A DNA stretch of 64,000 nt from Argyresthia goedartella. Taxonomy: Eukaryota; Arthropoda; Insecta; Lepidoptera; Argyresthiidae. Shown here one piece after another: positions 42,165 to 52,796 of this stretch; within the stretch, counting starts at the first letter, position 1; every line of letters begins with the position of its first letter. The DNA lies in assembly GCA_949825045.1 (NCBI GenBank), contig OX463814.1, positions 29,344,383-29,408,382 of the forward strand, in the 5' to 3' direction. Below the pieces are notes generated by a model, which was not told the DNA's origin, searched no databases, and saw only the letters and a list, made by a program, of their open reading frames with translations. Made by a program: the position numbers and the translations under genes.

Positions 42165-43874
42165 TAGATACTTCAACTCAGTTGTGCGCGCGGCGCAATG
42201 TGTGGGTAAACCTTGTACATATATAGTGACTTTGTGTGCGTGACAAGAGGTACAGTCGGGTACAAATACAAATACAGATAGCGTGTGCAGGAGCGCTAAC
42301 TTGTTGTGTTTGATTATATACGGGTTCTTAAAAAAACAATAATTTGGTATTGGCTCACTGTAATTTAATGTTTATGTATTGAACATATTACAAATTCTGA
42401 ATCGCTACTTGAAAAATCAAATGATGAATTGTCGGATTCGCTGCTCTCACCAAGGGTGATTACGATTTCTGACTCCATGTCAAAATGTCGATAGTATTCT
42501 TCTTCTTTCTTTTGTACATGTCGACAAGTATTACCCCACATCTCTCCATCAATTTGACTTAAACGTTCATTTATTAGTTCCATTATTCCCGTCACATTTT
42601 GGTCGACGTTATGCGAAGCAATGTATTTTTTTTTAATTCCCCACACATTTTCTATGGGGTTTAGATCAGGATGATATGGTGGCAGTCGAAGAACTTTTAT
42701 GCCATATGGCTGAAGTATGTCATCAATCTTATAACAAATATGGTTTTCTTTGTTTTTTGGAAATAGAATTTGGAGCTCTGTTATTTTGAACATTATGGTA
42801 TGAGGCATTATCAAGCACAATTACAGAGTTAGGTGGCAGATTCGGTACAAGACGTTCTTTTAGCCACTTTTCATAGTTTTCTGCGTGCACAATGATAATT
42901 CATTGTCTTTTAGACATGTTTCTCTTTAAAGGTGGTCCATCTTTATTATCCCATCCTTTGTTTTACACATGACCAGTTAAGATATAGTTCTTATCTGTAT
43001 ATACGATACACCGATTTTCTTGACAGTATCTGAGTAAGTTTTTCAGGTAAGAAAACCGTAGTTTTTGGATGTCATGCCGCTCTATAATAACACGTCTGTT
43101 ATCCACAGTTTTTCGCCATTTGTATCCCAACTTTAACAAAGCTGTGCGCAGAGTCAAAATACTTCCATCATAATTACGTTTCTCTTGAAATATTCTTTTC
43201 AATTTTAGCAAGGTAGGTAACTCGTGATGTTCTAAATGGTAATTTTGAATAGTTGAACGTATAACATCAACGTTAAAGTTGTCTAATTCTAACTTCTTTG
43301 AACGTTTTTTGCGGTCTTTATGCGGAGATTTAAATTTAGATTCAGATTCTTTTCCTTCAGCCAATATATTAGTTATTGTTCTCTCTGATACCCCTACTGC
43401 CATTGCTGTTCTTTTCCGTACGCTGTTTAAATGTTCACTTAATTTAGATATTAAAATTGGACTTGCACTCAAACTGGATCACTTACTAGTTGCAATATAT
43501 CTCTCGCATCTTTTTCCAGAAATTCGTATACCTTAGTAATGGTTTCTCGAGTCTAAAACATTAATACATAAACGTCAACAAGGATATAATATTTCATTTA
43601 ATTTTAATATTATTTAATTTTTATAGGAATAACATACATAATAAAAAATAATTATATCTAAATTTAAAATTAACAAATATTTACCTGACTCCTTAAACAT
43701 TTTCTCCGCGAAGAACTAGACATTTTTGTTAACGACTGTACCCGTAAGAAAAAGCGATAAGAACACGTCTTGCTCGGACGATGACTGCCGCGTCACTGCC
43801 ACACAAATGAAACCTGCATATTTACAAGCGCAGGCACACATAGCGCCGCGCGCACAACTGAGTTGAAGTATCTA
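42165..43874 (-). mobile_element. Tc1/mariner-superfamily transposon, full length
   Basis: Terminal inverted repeats 42165-42196 and 43843-43874 are perfect over 32 bp. The ends read TAGATACTTCAACTCAG and CTGAGTTGAAGTATCTA; similarity continues a few bases inward with one indel. TA lies immediately outside each end (42163-42164 and 43875-43876), the superfamily's target duplication. The 1710 bp element contains a single transposase gene on the minus strand, now inactive. Because the terminal repeats are still perfect, the element could in principle be mobilised by an intact relative. Confidence 0.93.
42365..43723 (-). pseudogene. Tc1/mariner-superfamily (DDE_3) transposase, probably one intron
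   Basis: Exon 1 (43723-43685) encodes MSSSSRRKCLRSQ and ends CAG|GTAAAT. A 132 bp AT-rich segment ends TTTTAG at 43553. Exon 2 (from 43552) continues in phase: TRETITKVYEFLEKDARDIL. A helix-turn-helix region follows (RKRTAMAVGVSERTITNIL), then KRIFQEKRNYDGSILTLRTA and LGYKWRKTVDNRRVIIERHD. The first catalytic Asp is in CIVYTDKNYILTGHV, the second in SVIVLDNASYHN, and the Glu in PPYHPDLNPIENVWG. The spacing between the last two is well above the 34 residues of classical Tc1. The tail is acidic and Ser-rich. Breaks: a frameshift near 43478, in-frame TAA and TGA between about 42870 and 42970, and a frameshift near 42755. Splicing is predicted, not shown. Confidence 0.85.
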
Positions 43875-44062
43875 TAATCTACTATCATATTTGAATGATG
43901 CTATGATTTGATCGCAGGGCGTATCAAAACAGACTTCTTCCATGGGGACCCCTTTAATTTATAAATCTCGTTTAGTCATTACTTGTTGATGTAGCGGCAA
44001 CAGAAAAACGCATTCTTAGAAAATTTCGATACTCTACCTATTAGGTTCAAGAGATACAGCCT

Positions 44063-44924
44063 AAAAAGCCTACAGAGCATATACAGCAGCCAACTAAAAT
44101 ATAGTCTGCATTTTCAGCCGATCGTTTTTAAAAACTGTGGCTGCTATTAGTGAAATATAAAAGAGGTGCCTCGTCATCAAAAGACTCAAGTTAAAAGAAT
44201 GGCCTCTAAAGCAGGTCGCGTAGTTGCGAAGGCGGAATTGGACCCGTAAGAGCCGTTGTTAGGACCGTTTAATTAGCGAATAAAATTACAATTATCAACT
44301 CATTTTGTTACTCCTCATCAGGGTACAGTGCTCTGTAACTTTTTCCATTTGGTCCGATCTTGAGCCATCTGCTTCAGCTCCACCCAGTCTGAGCTCATTC
44401 TATAGGTATTTTTAATTTGTATGTTTAATAAGATAAGATAATGTATTACATTTGGGCTAGTTTTTATTCGCACAGCATGGCATAAGCATGTCTATCCTTA
44501 ACACATCGTAAAACGCAGTATTGTAAAACGTAACGATTTTTGTAATCATCTGTACATTATGATATACAAGTGTGTTTAGTTCGTAACCACACATATCACT
44601 ACATTATTCACACGAGCCGACAGGTGAGTGCTATAAAAGAGTCGAGTGTGTATGATCAATGCACATGAGTTTCATATGATGTTTATCAACATACAATTGT
44701 AGTTTATGCAACTGCATATAATTAGGCCATAAAACACTCGTGTGATCATATTATGCAACTCGCTGGCGCTCGCTTCTCTTAAGGCCCATCATTATATGAC
44801 AGTCACATAAACTACTATTGTGGTAAGACAGTGTGTATTTTACAGAATAAATATTGATAGTGAATTGCAGACTATTTAAATATAATATAGGTGACATTTT
44901 GGCCATAGGTACTGAAAGTATATA
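44063..44924. other. No recognisable feature
   Basis: AT-rich sequence without coding similarity or strong repeats. Confidence 0.45.
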
Positions 44925-45122
44925 CATTTTATTTTGTTTACACACATATATTGCCTCCGGCCACACACTAAGATATCCTGTGTCATGGGAACCGGAAATA
45001 GCGACGTCGCAAACATGTAAACATCCACGACCTAGAGTTTAATTTTTTCTCCCAGCCGGGATTTGAACCCAGGACCCCTCGCTTCGGAAGCACAGCCTCA
45101 ATCGCAACACCGCAGAGGTCGT
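44925..45122 (-). repeat. tRNA-derived SINE, minus
   Basis: Read from 45122 leftwards: GACGACCTCTGCGGTG, TGTGCTTCCGAAGCGAGGGG, TCCTGGGTTCAAATCCCGG (a good B box) and then CTGGGAGAAAAAATT. The body ends in a module also present near 51460 and 55450 (TGTCATGGGAACCGG / CACATATATTGCCTCCGGCC). The head could fold as a tRNA but the anticodon arm is irregular. It is a SINE, not a tRNA gene. Confidence 0.75.
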
Positions 45123-45131
45123 CAATTAATA

Positions 45132-45418
45132 GATAATAATAAATAAATATTAGAGGACAATCTTATTATACACAAATCGGGCTATGCCCATCGTAAGCTT
45201 GAGGCTTGTGTTATGATGGGTACTAGACGACGATATATTTTATAAAGATATATGTATTTACTTATGTAAATACATAGAAAACATCCAAGACTAAGATACA
45301 ATTATTCATGCTAATCACACAAATATTTGCCCTTACCGGGAAATTTGCCCTTACCGGGAATCCAGGGCCGTCGGCTTCGTAGGCAGGGTCATTCCCGCTA
45401 TATATAAACCGGTTGTCA
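45132..45418 (-). repeat. tRNA-derived SINE family B, complete, 8 bp TSD
   Basis: AATTAATA lies at both 45124-45131 and 45419-45426. On the minus strand the element starts with a degraded tRNA-like head (GACCCTGCCTACGAAGCCGA, TGGATTCCCGGTAAGGGC with a short internal duplication of GGTAAGGGCAAATTTCCC type). It continues GTGTGATTAGCATGAATAAT, CTTGGATGTTTTCTATG, TATATCGTCGTCTAGTACCC, CATCATAACACAAGCCTCAAG and GTATAATAAGATTGTCCTCT, and ends in an ATTTATTTATTATTA tail. It abuts the head of the previous SINE, whose 3' flank supplied the target. Confidence 0.88.
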
Positions 45419-45426
45419 AATTAATA

Positions 45427-46344
45427 ATGAGATCATGATGTGCTGTGTGCGACAAATGTGTTAAAATTAACTAAATAAATAACAATAAGTCATCATAATA
45501 TAGCCCACTGAGCATAAACCTAGCCAAATGTGGCTTGAAATCTGAAATAGAAGTTTGTACCTCCACTAACCTCAATCTCGAAGAACTGTTGTTAACTTAC
45601 CGACGCCCGTGTGCGTGATAGAGATAAGCGTAAATTATAATTTTAGTGGAAAAGGAAGAACGTAGGATTTTGCACGTTTTTATTTTTTTTATCGAAATAC
45701 ATTTTATTTTCGACAGTAAATATTTCAATTTAGAATATTTGGTTGATTTCCCAGACACTTTCAATTAGTTATAAATCTGCTATAATTTTGACTATATATG
45801 AATTTCGAACTGTTTCTAAACATATAAATTGAATATGCATCACTGCTACCTAAGCTGCTACTCTATGCGTTTGAATTATTCATTTTTATTGGCGTTGGAG
45901 ATTTTGATGAAATTATAATACAAATATTTTTATTCAATAAAGAGTTACTTTGGCAAATAATATTCATAAACTTACAGGTAAATAGACAGAGTAACATAAA
46001 AGTGGCAAAACTGCTGGTTCCCACACTAGGCAAACCTGTATCGTAGGCAACCAGAAACAGTAAAAACAGAGAATGCGACAGTCGGAAAAACAATTCTGTA
46101 AGTCCGAGGACTTACTAAAACTACTTAAAACAGTAACTTGTGCTACTTGGAACTTAATAGTTAAAAACTTGTTAAACTAAGAAAAAAAAACAGAAGGTAC
46201 CACTGGTAAAATCTCTAAATAGTGATAGTCTCGTGGATTTGTGTAAGTGTATTTAAGTGTTTGTGTGCATGAGTGAGTGTAGAAGTTAGTGCATGTTATT
46301 TCATTTTGAAAAGTATACGTTATAGTACCGGCAAAGAATAGGAA
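45427..46344. other. No gene recognised; possibly 3' UTR of the LINE to the right
   Basis: AT-rich. The minus-strand LINE that begins at 46345 must have a 3' untranslated end somewhere here, but I cannot place the border. A T-rich tract at 45679-45691 (TTTTTATTTTTTTT) and AATAAAG-type motifs near 45937 are candidates. Confidence 0.35.
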
Positions 46345-46349
46345 GAACA

Positions 46350-47745
46350 CTACTGCACCGGTTTTAGAAGTTTTTCGGTTTGGGAGTAAGTGAGGCCTGC
46401 TAAAACTTGAGTAGGAAGCGTTTTTATCTGTCTTATGGAACAGTTTCTGAAATCACAATGTTTCTCTATTTTATTATAGAATAAAGAGGACATGAATTTA
46501 TAAAAACGATGTGCAAACATTGTGTTTACTTTAATTTGGTTAACTTGAAATATTATCTTTTTCAGCATGTCGGGGTAGATTCCCGAGCTGAGTACCGAAC
46601 GGTGCTTGCAAAGAATGACTTTGGTAATGTATGCATAGATAAGCCTCGGAACCTGAACTTCTTGACAAAGCGTGAGGGTTGGATATCTGTGGGGTCTCTT
46701 GTGCATTTCTTACCGTGGCGCTCTTTGAGATCGCTCTAGAGGAATCATTTAGAGGTGGTAGCACCTCCCCAGGCTGAGATACAGTAGCAGAGAATTGATT
46801 CAACTAAGGCTTTGTAAACGAGCCTTAAAATGGACATATCCGCAGAGTTTCGCAACAACTTTATAGTATACATAAGTTTTCTGGTTCTAGCGGCAGTAGT
46901 GGTGATATGGTCTTTAAAAGAAAGATTTTGGTTTATTGTGATGCCCAGGTATTTTACAGACGCGACTCTTGCAATCGCAGGACATGAATACAGAGAGGAG
47001 TGACAGGCGAAATGAATGTGGATAGTGACAGGGTTGGTAGGTTCTGATGCAGGGGTTTTGTAAAAAGTTATGTACTTTGTCTTGGATGCATTGAGCGTCA
47101 AAAGGTTGTTATTTAACCATGCTTTTACCTCGCTCAAGCTCTGCAAGCATCCTCCCATGACGCGGCCTCAAATAGTATGGTAGTGTCATCAGCATAGCAT
47201 GCAGTTTTGGCACTATATGTAATAGCTTTGTGAAGGTAATTTAGGTAGATTATAAATAGATTGGGACCTAAAACGCTAACTTGTGGAACCACGAAATTTA
47301 TGGGAGTTCATCACTCACTTGATCAACAATTTTAAGATACTGGCGTCGTCCAGTAAGGTAACAACTACTGAACCATTCAAGAGGGAGGCCACGTATACCA
47401 AAGTATTCTAACTTTTTTTAAAGGATAAGTATCGAAACAGTGTTGAAGGGTTTTGATAGATCAATAAATATTCCAACAACTTTCAAGCCCTTGTCGAAGT
47501 TCTTCGACATAGTGTCCATAAAAATAAAGACCGCATCTTCCGTAGAACACCTTTGTCTAAAACCATATTAGTCGAATGCAGTAGGTAGTTGGTTTCCAGG
47601 AAATGCACCATCCGTTTATAAATCACTTTTTCAAGAACTTTCGAGAAATCACTAAGCCATGATATTGGTCTGTATCGGTCTTTCGGGCCGGTTTTTATCA
47701 CCAGCTGTATAAAAAGGCGTGATAAGTGCAAACTTTCAATCATAT
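46350..47745 (-). pseudogene. Jockey-like reverse transcriptase and C-terminus
   Basis: From 47745 leftwards: RYRPISWLSDFSKVLEKVIY, KRMVHFLETNYLL, then KLEYFGIRGLPLEWFSSCYL and TGRRQYLKIVDQVS. GPNLFIIYLN-like sequence follows, the catalytic CYADDTTILFEA near 47190, and LSEVKAWLNNNLLTLNASKT. Then come VASVKYLGITINQNLSFKDH, LCYCISAWGGA and (after a shift near 46750) MHKRPHRYPTLTLCQEVQVP. The SWL and YLG boxes are typical of Jockey-type LINE RTs. At least four frameshifts lie between the pieces. Inactive. Confidence 0.82.
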
Positions 47746-48059
47746 GGGAAAGTCCCAGTTGAAATACTTAGATTGATGAAATGAGCCAGGGGTGAGGAAA
47801 TTATGTGTCGCTAGGCTTTTACTATTGATGTTTTGATGCCATCAATGCCCGCTGCACTGTTGGTTTTTAGTTAGGTTATAACCGAGCTAACTTCAAATCC
47901 ACAAGTTGGCTGCATGTAAAAAGGATTGTGGTGCTGGTGAACCAGAATTAATATCGCTTAGGAGTTTCTGCTGACTTGTTTTCATCTCAGTTAAGAGATC
48001 ATTGGCCAGCTTGTCACAAACGTTTGCAAAGTAGGCGTTGCATTGGTCGAGTGAGTCTG

Positions 48060-49330
48060 CCACATTATCCAAGTCCACGATTAGATCCTGCGCATTGCTT
48101 ATTTTTACAGTATCTTTTTTATTTCCTTACAATGCACTCCCATCATGAACTGATTTTAGGTTGTGCAAAAGTATTGTAGCGTTATAAGTTCTTTTGTTTT
48201 ATCTTTAGGGTGTTTGCGGAAGCCCAAATGTTATCGGTCCCTGTGCTGAATACAGCACAACACTCCTGGTGTGATCTAGGGTTTTATTATGTATTCAGAA
48301 TGGCTTACTTTTTTCTTTGTAGAGTTCCTATATACGGCATCTTTAACAGTGTGGACTAATTCTCGGGCGCAGTGTCAACGTTTGTTGCACCAATGACGGG
48401 TGACCAAACAAAGTCTCTCAGTTCATGGGTAAGGGCCTCGAAATTGACTATGGTTACTTCTCCCGGATTAGAATTTGGACATTTCAGTTTATGCCACACA
48501 TGGAAATGCTGTGGTCAGTGATATCAGCATAAGCAACGACACCAACATTTCATCGGGTTAAGATTTTACGAAATGTGATCTAGGCATGTTTAAGAAGCTA
48601 ATCTTGTGGGAACTGAAATAGCAAGGAGCAGACCAGGGTGGGCAAAAACATTTTAATATTCCGTTGAGCATTCGCAGTCCCAGGTCATAATGTTAATATT
48701 TATGTCGCCAACGAGTAGCATGTTAGAATAATTATTTGTGGGTTTGAAAAATATTATCTACAGACTTGAGGAACGCATTAACATCAGTGAAGGCAGGAGA
48801 ACGAAAAACTGCTAGGAATATTATGGAGATATTTATTACAATTCGTAGACCTTCACCGTCTTAAATTGGCTCCAATATTGTCGGGGATCACCTTTCACTT
48901 TCGTAGACATTTACTCCACCGCATTAATTGTAATGTTTAGTTGTGAAATATGCAGTGTAACCAGGCACTTGACCGACCAGAGGTACGCACGGAAGCCAGC
49001 ATTCCATCAGTGTAATGACATCAAATGCAGTATCAAGTCTGTTTAGTACAGTCAAGAACTTGGGGAAGTTTTTACCCATACTGCATATTGCATAAAATAT
49101 GTTAAAATTTTGAACTTTAAAACTGTAAACATCAAGTTTTTGTTTACAATGTTCAAGAAGATCGAATTCGTGGCAACTAATAAAGAAAGCATTATCTATT
49201 TAGCGAATAATGTCTAAGTTAATGGTAGCCATTGATAAAATTATTTTGTTCATCGTGGCTGAAAACTTTGGCTGCAAGTATACAAATTAAATACGAATTC
49301 GATCATTATGAAATATATATAGTTTGGGAT
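48060..49330 (-). pseudogene. Jockey-like LINE, APE-type endonuclease region
   Basis: Recognisable boxes in order along the minus strand: MNKIILSMATINLDII near 49250 (N-terminal box), FDVITLMECWLPC near 49020 (catalytic Glu), GYTAYFTTKHYN, and NMLLVGDININIMTWDC near 48710 (GDxN box). Near 48500 the sequence ISMCG-like / DITDHSISMC gives the terminal SDH-like box. Stops and shifts are frequent between the boxes. Confidence 0.65.
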
Positions 49331-49504
49331 GTTGCAGAAGACAAGTACCGGTTTGAACAAATGGGCAACTTTTGCACTGAGATGGTAAGGTGTGTAGAAG
49401 TCTAAATGACTGTGTAAGAATGACTGAGATTATGAGATTATTGTATACAAACATTTAGCACAGATAATACATAAATCAATCCAGCAAGCATATTATTGAC
49501 AAGT

Positions 49505-50115
49505 TCAATTCGCAGCAGACTCTTTGTCGATGCCCACTTTTGCGACGAGATCGTCCAGTTCTGAGGAGAATCGGCGTGCATTTTCAGCTTTTCTGACGTA
49601 GATTGACCCGTGAGAACCCACCGGAATTTGTAGCTGTACTGGCGTATGCGAGCAGTAACAGCACGAAATAACTTTATATTTTCTTTGTTAACCGTCGTAC
49701 ATAGCGATTGTCTCCTGCGGCCCTGGAACTATACTCTTAGTCGTGAAATTTAGACAAGTCTTAGCAGCTTTTATCGTTTCATCATGTTTGGCACGCCGCA
49801 GCAGCTTGACCACTAGGCGTCGTGGACGCCAAGACCAGTTGGCAGACAGCGCAGACATCTAAGGGTGCCGCAGCCCAACTCTCCATGCTCCATCGACGTC
49901 CTGGGACGTGAGATTCAATCCATACTCCTGAGCAATAAGCTGGACAGTGTGTTGCAGATTTTCGGAGTCCTGTTTAGGCACTCCATGGATTTCTAACTTG
50001 CCTGTTCTTGAATGTCTAACTGAGTTTGAACCTCCGTGACATTTGACTTTAAATTGGCGATTTCCATGTCTTTGTCAGCAAGTTCCTTGTCGTAGGTGTC
50101 CAAATTATTTAATAC
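49505..50115 (-). pseudogene. LINE ORF1, FP-protein/L1-ORF1-like
   Basis: The N-terminal part is a predicted coiled coil (NNLDTYDKELADKDMEIANL, KSNVTEVQTQLDIQEQ). A nucleic-acid-binding region follows: EIHGVPKQDSENLQHTVQLI, AQEYGLNLTSQDVDGAWRVG, RPRRLVVKLLRRAKHDETIK, GSHGSIYVRKAENARRFSSE and DDLVAKVGIDKESAAN, with a stop at about 49510. This architecture (coiled coil, RRM-like core, a C-terminal domain similar to baculovirus FP25K) is known from ORF1 of several insect LINEs, where it chaperones RNA. Frameshifts and stops occur (for example after GLRHP near 49862). Confidence 0.72.
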
Positions 50116-50369
50116 AGTCGTAGTAGGGAAGTAAGATTACTCATAGAAGTAAAAAAAAACTGAGTAGTTATTTCGTTTCTTTGGGTACTTTTTACGCCCA
50201 GAAATTGAAAATGTTGTCCTTCAAGATTCACCGTCGAAAAGCTTGGGAATGCGCAGTTATACAGTTATTTTAGGGGAGTAATAAGAAGCTAATAAAAAAC
50301 AAAAAAATAATTATTTCTTATTTCATGTAAACTTCCAATAAAAATTCTGGGATTTTATTGTTTTTTTTA

Positions 50370-50452
50370 TCCCCAGCTGAGGAACGATCCTGGGACCTCT
50401 CGCATAGTAGGCAGAACCACAACCGCAGCGCCACTGAGGTCGTCAGTGTGAT
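50370..50452 (-). repeat. tRNA-derived SINE head, minus
   Basis: Read from 50452: CTGACGACCTCAGTGGCGC, GGTTCTGCCTACTATGCG, AGAGGTCCCAGGATCGTTCC (B box) and CAGCTGGGG. It is a clear tRNA-like head; the body to the left is T-rich and short. It is similar in type to the SINE at 44925-45122. Confidence 0.65.
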
Positions 50453-51574
50453 GATGTTTTACTGATTTGTACTGCTTGAAATTTCAAGCAGTACAAATTG
50501 GAATAGCGAAAAATTAACAAAATTGATGAATAATGTTGGAAAAAATCCCAATCTTGTTATAAAAAGTAAGCTGCGCAAAACCTATTTAAGACATAAACGA
50601 ACAGTAGAATTACTAAAATAAGTATAACTGAAATCGGCGAACAAATTAATCAATAGGAGTTTAGCCAACGCTTACTGGATAATGTTCGTTATTTGGTCTA
50701 TTAATAAAAACTGTCAGGGCGAAGGGGTGGGGCAGGGTTAGTAAAGGCTAAGCAAAGGGTGAGCAAAGAGAAGGTCCCTTAATCCTTCTTGATAGGTTAA
50801 CATGGACGAACAAACGAAATCCAACGCTCAATTTGTATTTTAAGTTACTCGAATTAATGTTTTAAGATGCTGTTTTCGCGCTTCTAGTCACTCAAACTTA
50901 CTAGCCCAATTCAGTAATGACGTCAGCCAAACCCAGTTTTTTTAACCAAAAACTGGATCAACGGTCACCCATTTAAATATAGCCGATATGTTATAACTAG
51001 GGTCCGGTGTACAAGTCCATGGAGAACAAAACCTAATAGTTCCCGACAGGCAGCATGGAATATGGCTACTCTACTAAATTGCTACTTCACCACGATCGCC
51101 ATGTGTTCTATCATAGATTCCAACTACATAATACTATACAGATTCAAAAATAATGGAGTATATTTTAGAACAATGTTTTCATTAAAAAGGGAAACGTGGG
51201 TTTCATACGATCTCGTGATTTGTTAGTAAGGGCAATTTCAAACATAATTTTTTCACTGTGGCGAAATTTCACATCGCATTTTATTTTCAGTAGCATTTTG
51301 TGTAATCTTGAATATTTATTTATACTTTCATTTCACCATAGTTTAGTTTTTATTAAGAATCGCTAATATGCAGCTACCCAAGTTCTGCCAAAGGAATGTT
51401 ACATGCTCAGCCCATTAAAAATTAAACATCACTCATTTATATACAGGCGCATACATTGCTTCTGGCCCTGGACTAGGATACGCTGAGCACGCTGGTCCGT
51501 CATTTGGCACCGAATGAAAACTTATGTAAACGATCATATTTGATTCGTTACATCGCGGAGGATGTTAAAACACG
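50453..51574. other. No gene recognised; SINE tail module near 51450-51500
   Basis: GCGCATACATTGCTTCTGGC and CCTGGACTAGGATACGCTGAG (51450-51495) match the tail module of the SINEs at 44925 and 55440. A short inverted repeat, TGCTTGAAATTTCAAGCA (50471-50488), is an 18 bp perfect palindrome. Otherwise AT-rich. Confidence 0.5.
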
Positions 51575-51695
51575 TCTCTTGGGCCCCTTTTAATTTATCA
51601 AGTCTCGTGTTTTCGTTATTTCTTGCCGCAGCAGCAACAGAAATACACTCTGTGAATATGTCAACTCTCTACCACAGAATAATTAATATTACTAC
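51575..51695 (+). repeat. Dispersed repeat F, internal fragment
   Basis: GGGCCCCTTTTAATTTATCA, GCCGCAGCAGCAACAGAAAT and GAATATGTCAACTCTCTACC correspond to the central part of repeat F. Both ends are missing. Confidence 0.6.
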
Positions 51696-51719
51696 GTACA
51701 GAAAGATCACTCGTCAAAG

Positions 51720-52078
51720 ACTCTTAAATAAATAGCTACATACTCTCGCTGCGCGGCAATAAAGCGCTTGCGCTACGTTCAATAATCACTAAACACCTAC
51801 AGAATCGGTTACCTGCCCGTGCAGGCTAGATTGCGCCGCATTACTTCGCCTGAGAGCTTCTTTTACTCTGACATCTCGCGATGCGCGAGCGGAATCTTAC
51901 GTGAAATCCCGAACTCCGGGTCGGAACCGTACGGAAAAGCCGTCCAAACTAGCGTTCTTGGATCGCGACGCTTATATGATACGGGGCTACGTTACGGACA
52001 CAAGAACATGTCTGTACCCACCTTAAGGTCATGCGTAAAGGGTAAATTAAACTTCTGGAGTTAAATATTGAGTTAATT
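51720..52078 (+). other. Unrecognised open frame, 81 codons, GC-rich island
   Basis: The frame at 51819-52064 lies in a stretch with clearly higher G+C than its surroundings (CGCGATGCGCGAGCGGAATC). It is rich in Arg and Ser. I recognise no domain. It directly precedes the CR1-type 3' end and could be an upstream part of another element. Confidence 0.2.
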
Positions 52079-52079
52079 T

Positions 52080-52478
52080 AGTCGGCTCGCGCTCATCTTT
52101 CACTCTTTTCTCTTTCAAAAACCGGGTAAAAGAGCACTTCCTCTCTCTTTCATGATAGTAGTTATAGTAAGTATATTATTACTATATGTACAGGTTTATG
52201 TATCTATTGGTACTTATTTAGTAGTTTGGTATATAGATATTTTATTTTACATATTTTATAGATATTCAATTTATTTATTTATTTATTATTTTTTATAGAT
52301 AAGTTATTTGATATTGTGCACTGCCTAGCCTTTCTTGGTAATTTTTCCTATCATGCCTTGGTTTGCTGGAAGAAATCTCTTTTTAGAGATAAGCTCGCCT
52401 TTGTACATATGTTTTCAACAAATGTAACTTTTTATTTATCTTTGTGCAATAAAGAATTATGAATTATGAATTATGAAT
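52080..52478 (+). mobile_element. CR1/L2-type LINE 3' end
   Basis: The last codons, SSFTLFSFKNRVKEHFLSLS, are followed by TGA at about 52152, then the shared 3' UTR (TTGTGCACTGCCTAGCCTTTC, GCCTTGGTTTGCTGGAAGAA, TTTTTAGAGATAAGCTCGCC). GTGCAATAAAGA follows, and a tail GAATTATGAATTATGAATTATGAAT. Three tail units remain, more than in the other copies, and the protein tail is intact. Confidence 0.85.
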
Positions 52479-52796
52479 CTTCTTATCGTAAGTCGGGTCT
52501 AAGGTAATAAAACTTGGGGATTCTGGAGGCGTCAAGACTGAGGTAAAAACTTACCAAAGAACTGACAGATTGAAATCCGTCAGCTCTTCTCGGGTTTCTC
52601 TAATCTAATGTTAAACTCTCTTTTTATTTATTTGCTAACATTTACGTCACAAAGCCGGTAGCCTGCGAGCAACCATTCTACAGCCTCTTCATCAGCGGAA
52701 TGGAGTTTCGCAGTCCGCCCTCGAACGATCATACAGGACAGTCGTCCGTGGGGTGGGCAATTCTCCGAATGGCTTCGCAGGAGATGAATTAAAAGG
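52479..52796. other. No recognisable feature
   Basis: Intervening sequence between the LINE 3' end and repeat F; no coding similarity. Confidence 0.4.

Larger units (their letters stand above)
42060..44062 (+). repeat. Dispersed repeat F, split by a Tc1/mariner-type insertion
   Basis: The 5' part (42060-42103: TCGGTCAAGTACGGGTCGGA, CGAAAGGTTTCCATGCC) and 3' part (43945-44062: GGGGACCCCTTTAATTTATA, TGTAGCGGCAACAGAAAAAC, GATACTCTACCTATTAGGTT, CAAGAGATACAGCCT) flank the transposon at 42165-43874. The terminal GACGG and GGTACGGAACC ends are lost. Confidence 0.7.
46345..50115 (-). mobile_element. Jockey-like LINE, nearly full length, decayed
   Basis: A two-ORF non-LTR retrotransposon on the minus strand. 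ORF1 lies at about 49505-50115, then ORF2 with an APE-type endonuclease at about 48400-49300 and an RT at about 46745-47745. The C-terminal segment reaches 46350. Frameshifts and stops affect every domain. The order, ORF1 type and RT motifs fit the Jockey/CR1 group. No target duplication was found. The 5' border is near 50115, where coiled-coil coding sequence stops abruptly, so it is probably 5'-truncated within ORF1. Confidence 0.82.

Noticed and set aside
45045..45122. Functional tRNA gene (minus strand), and similar heads at 815-912, 36826-36900 and 50370-50452
   Set aside because: B boxes are good but stems and anticodon arms are irregular, and each is joined to a SINE body.
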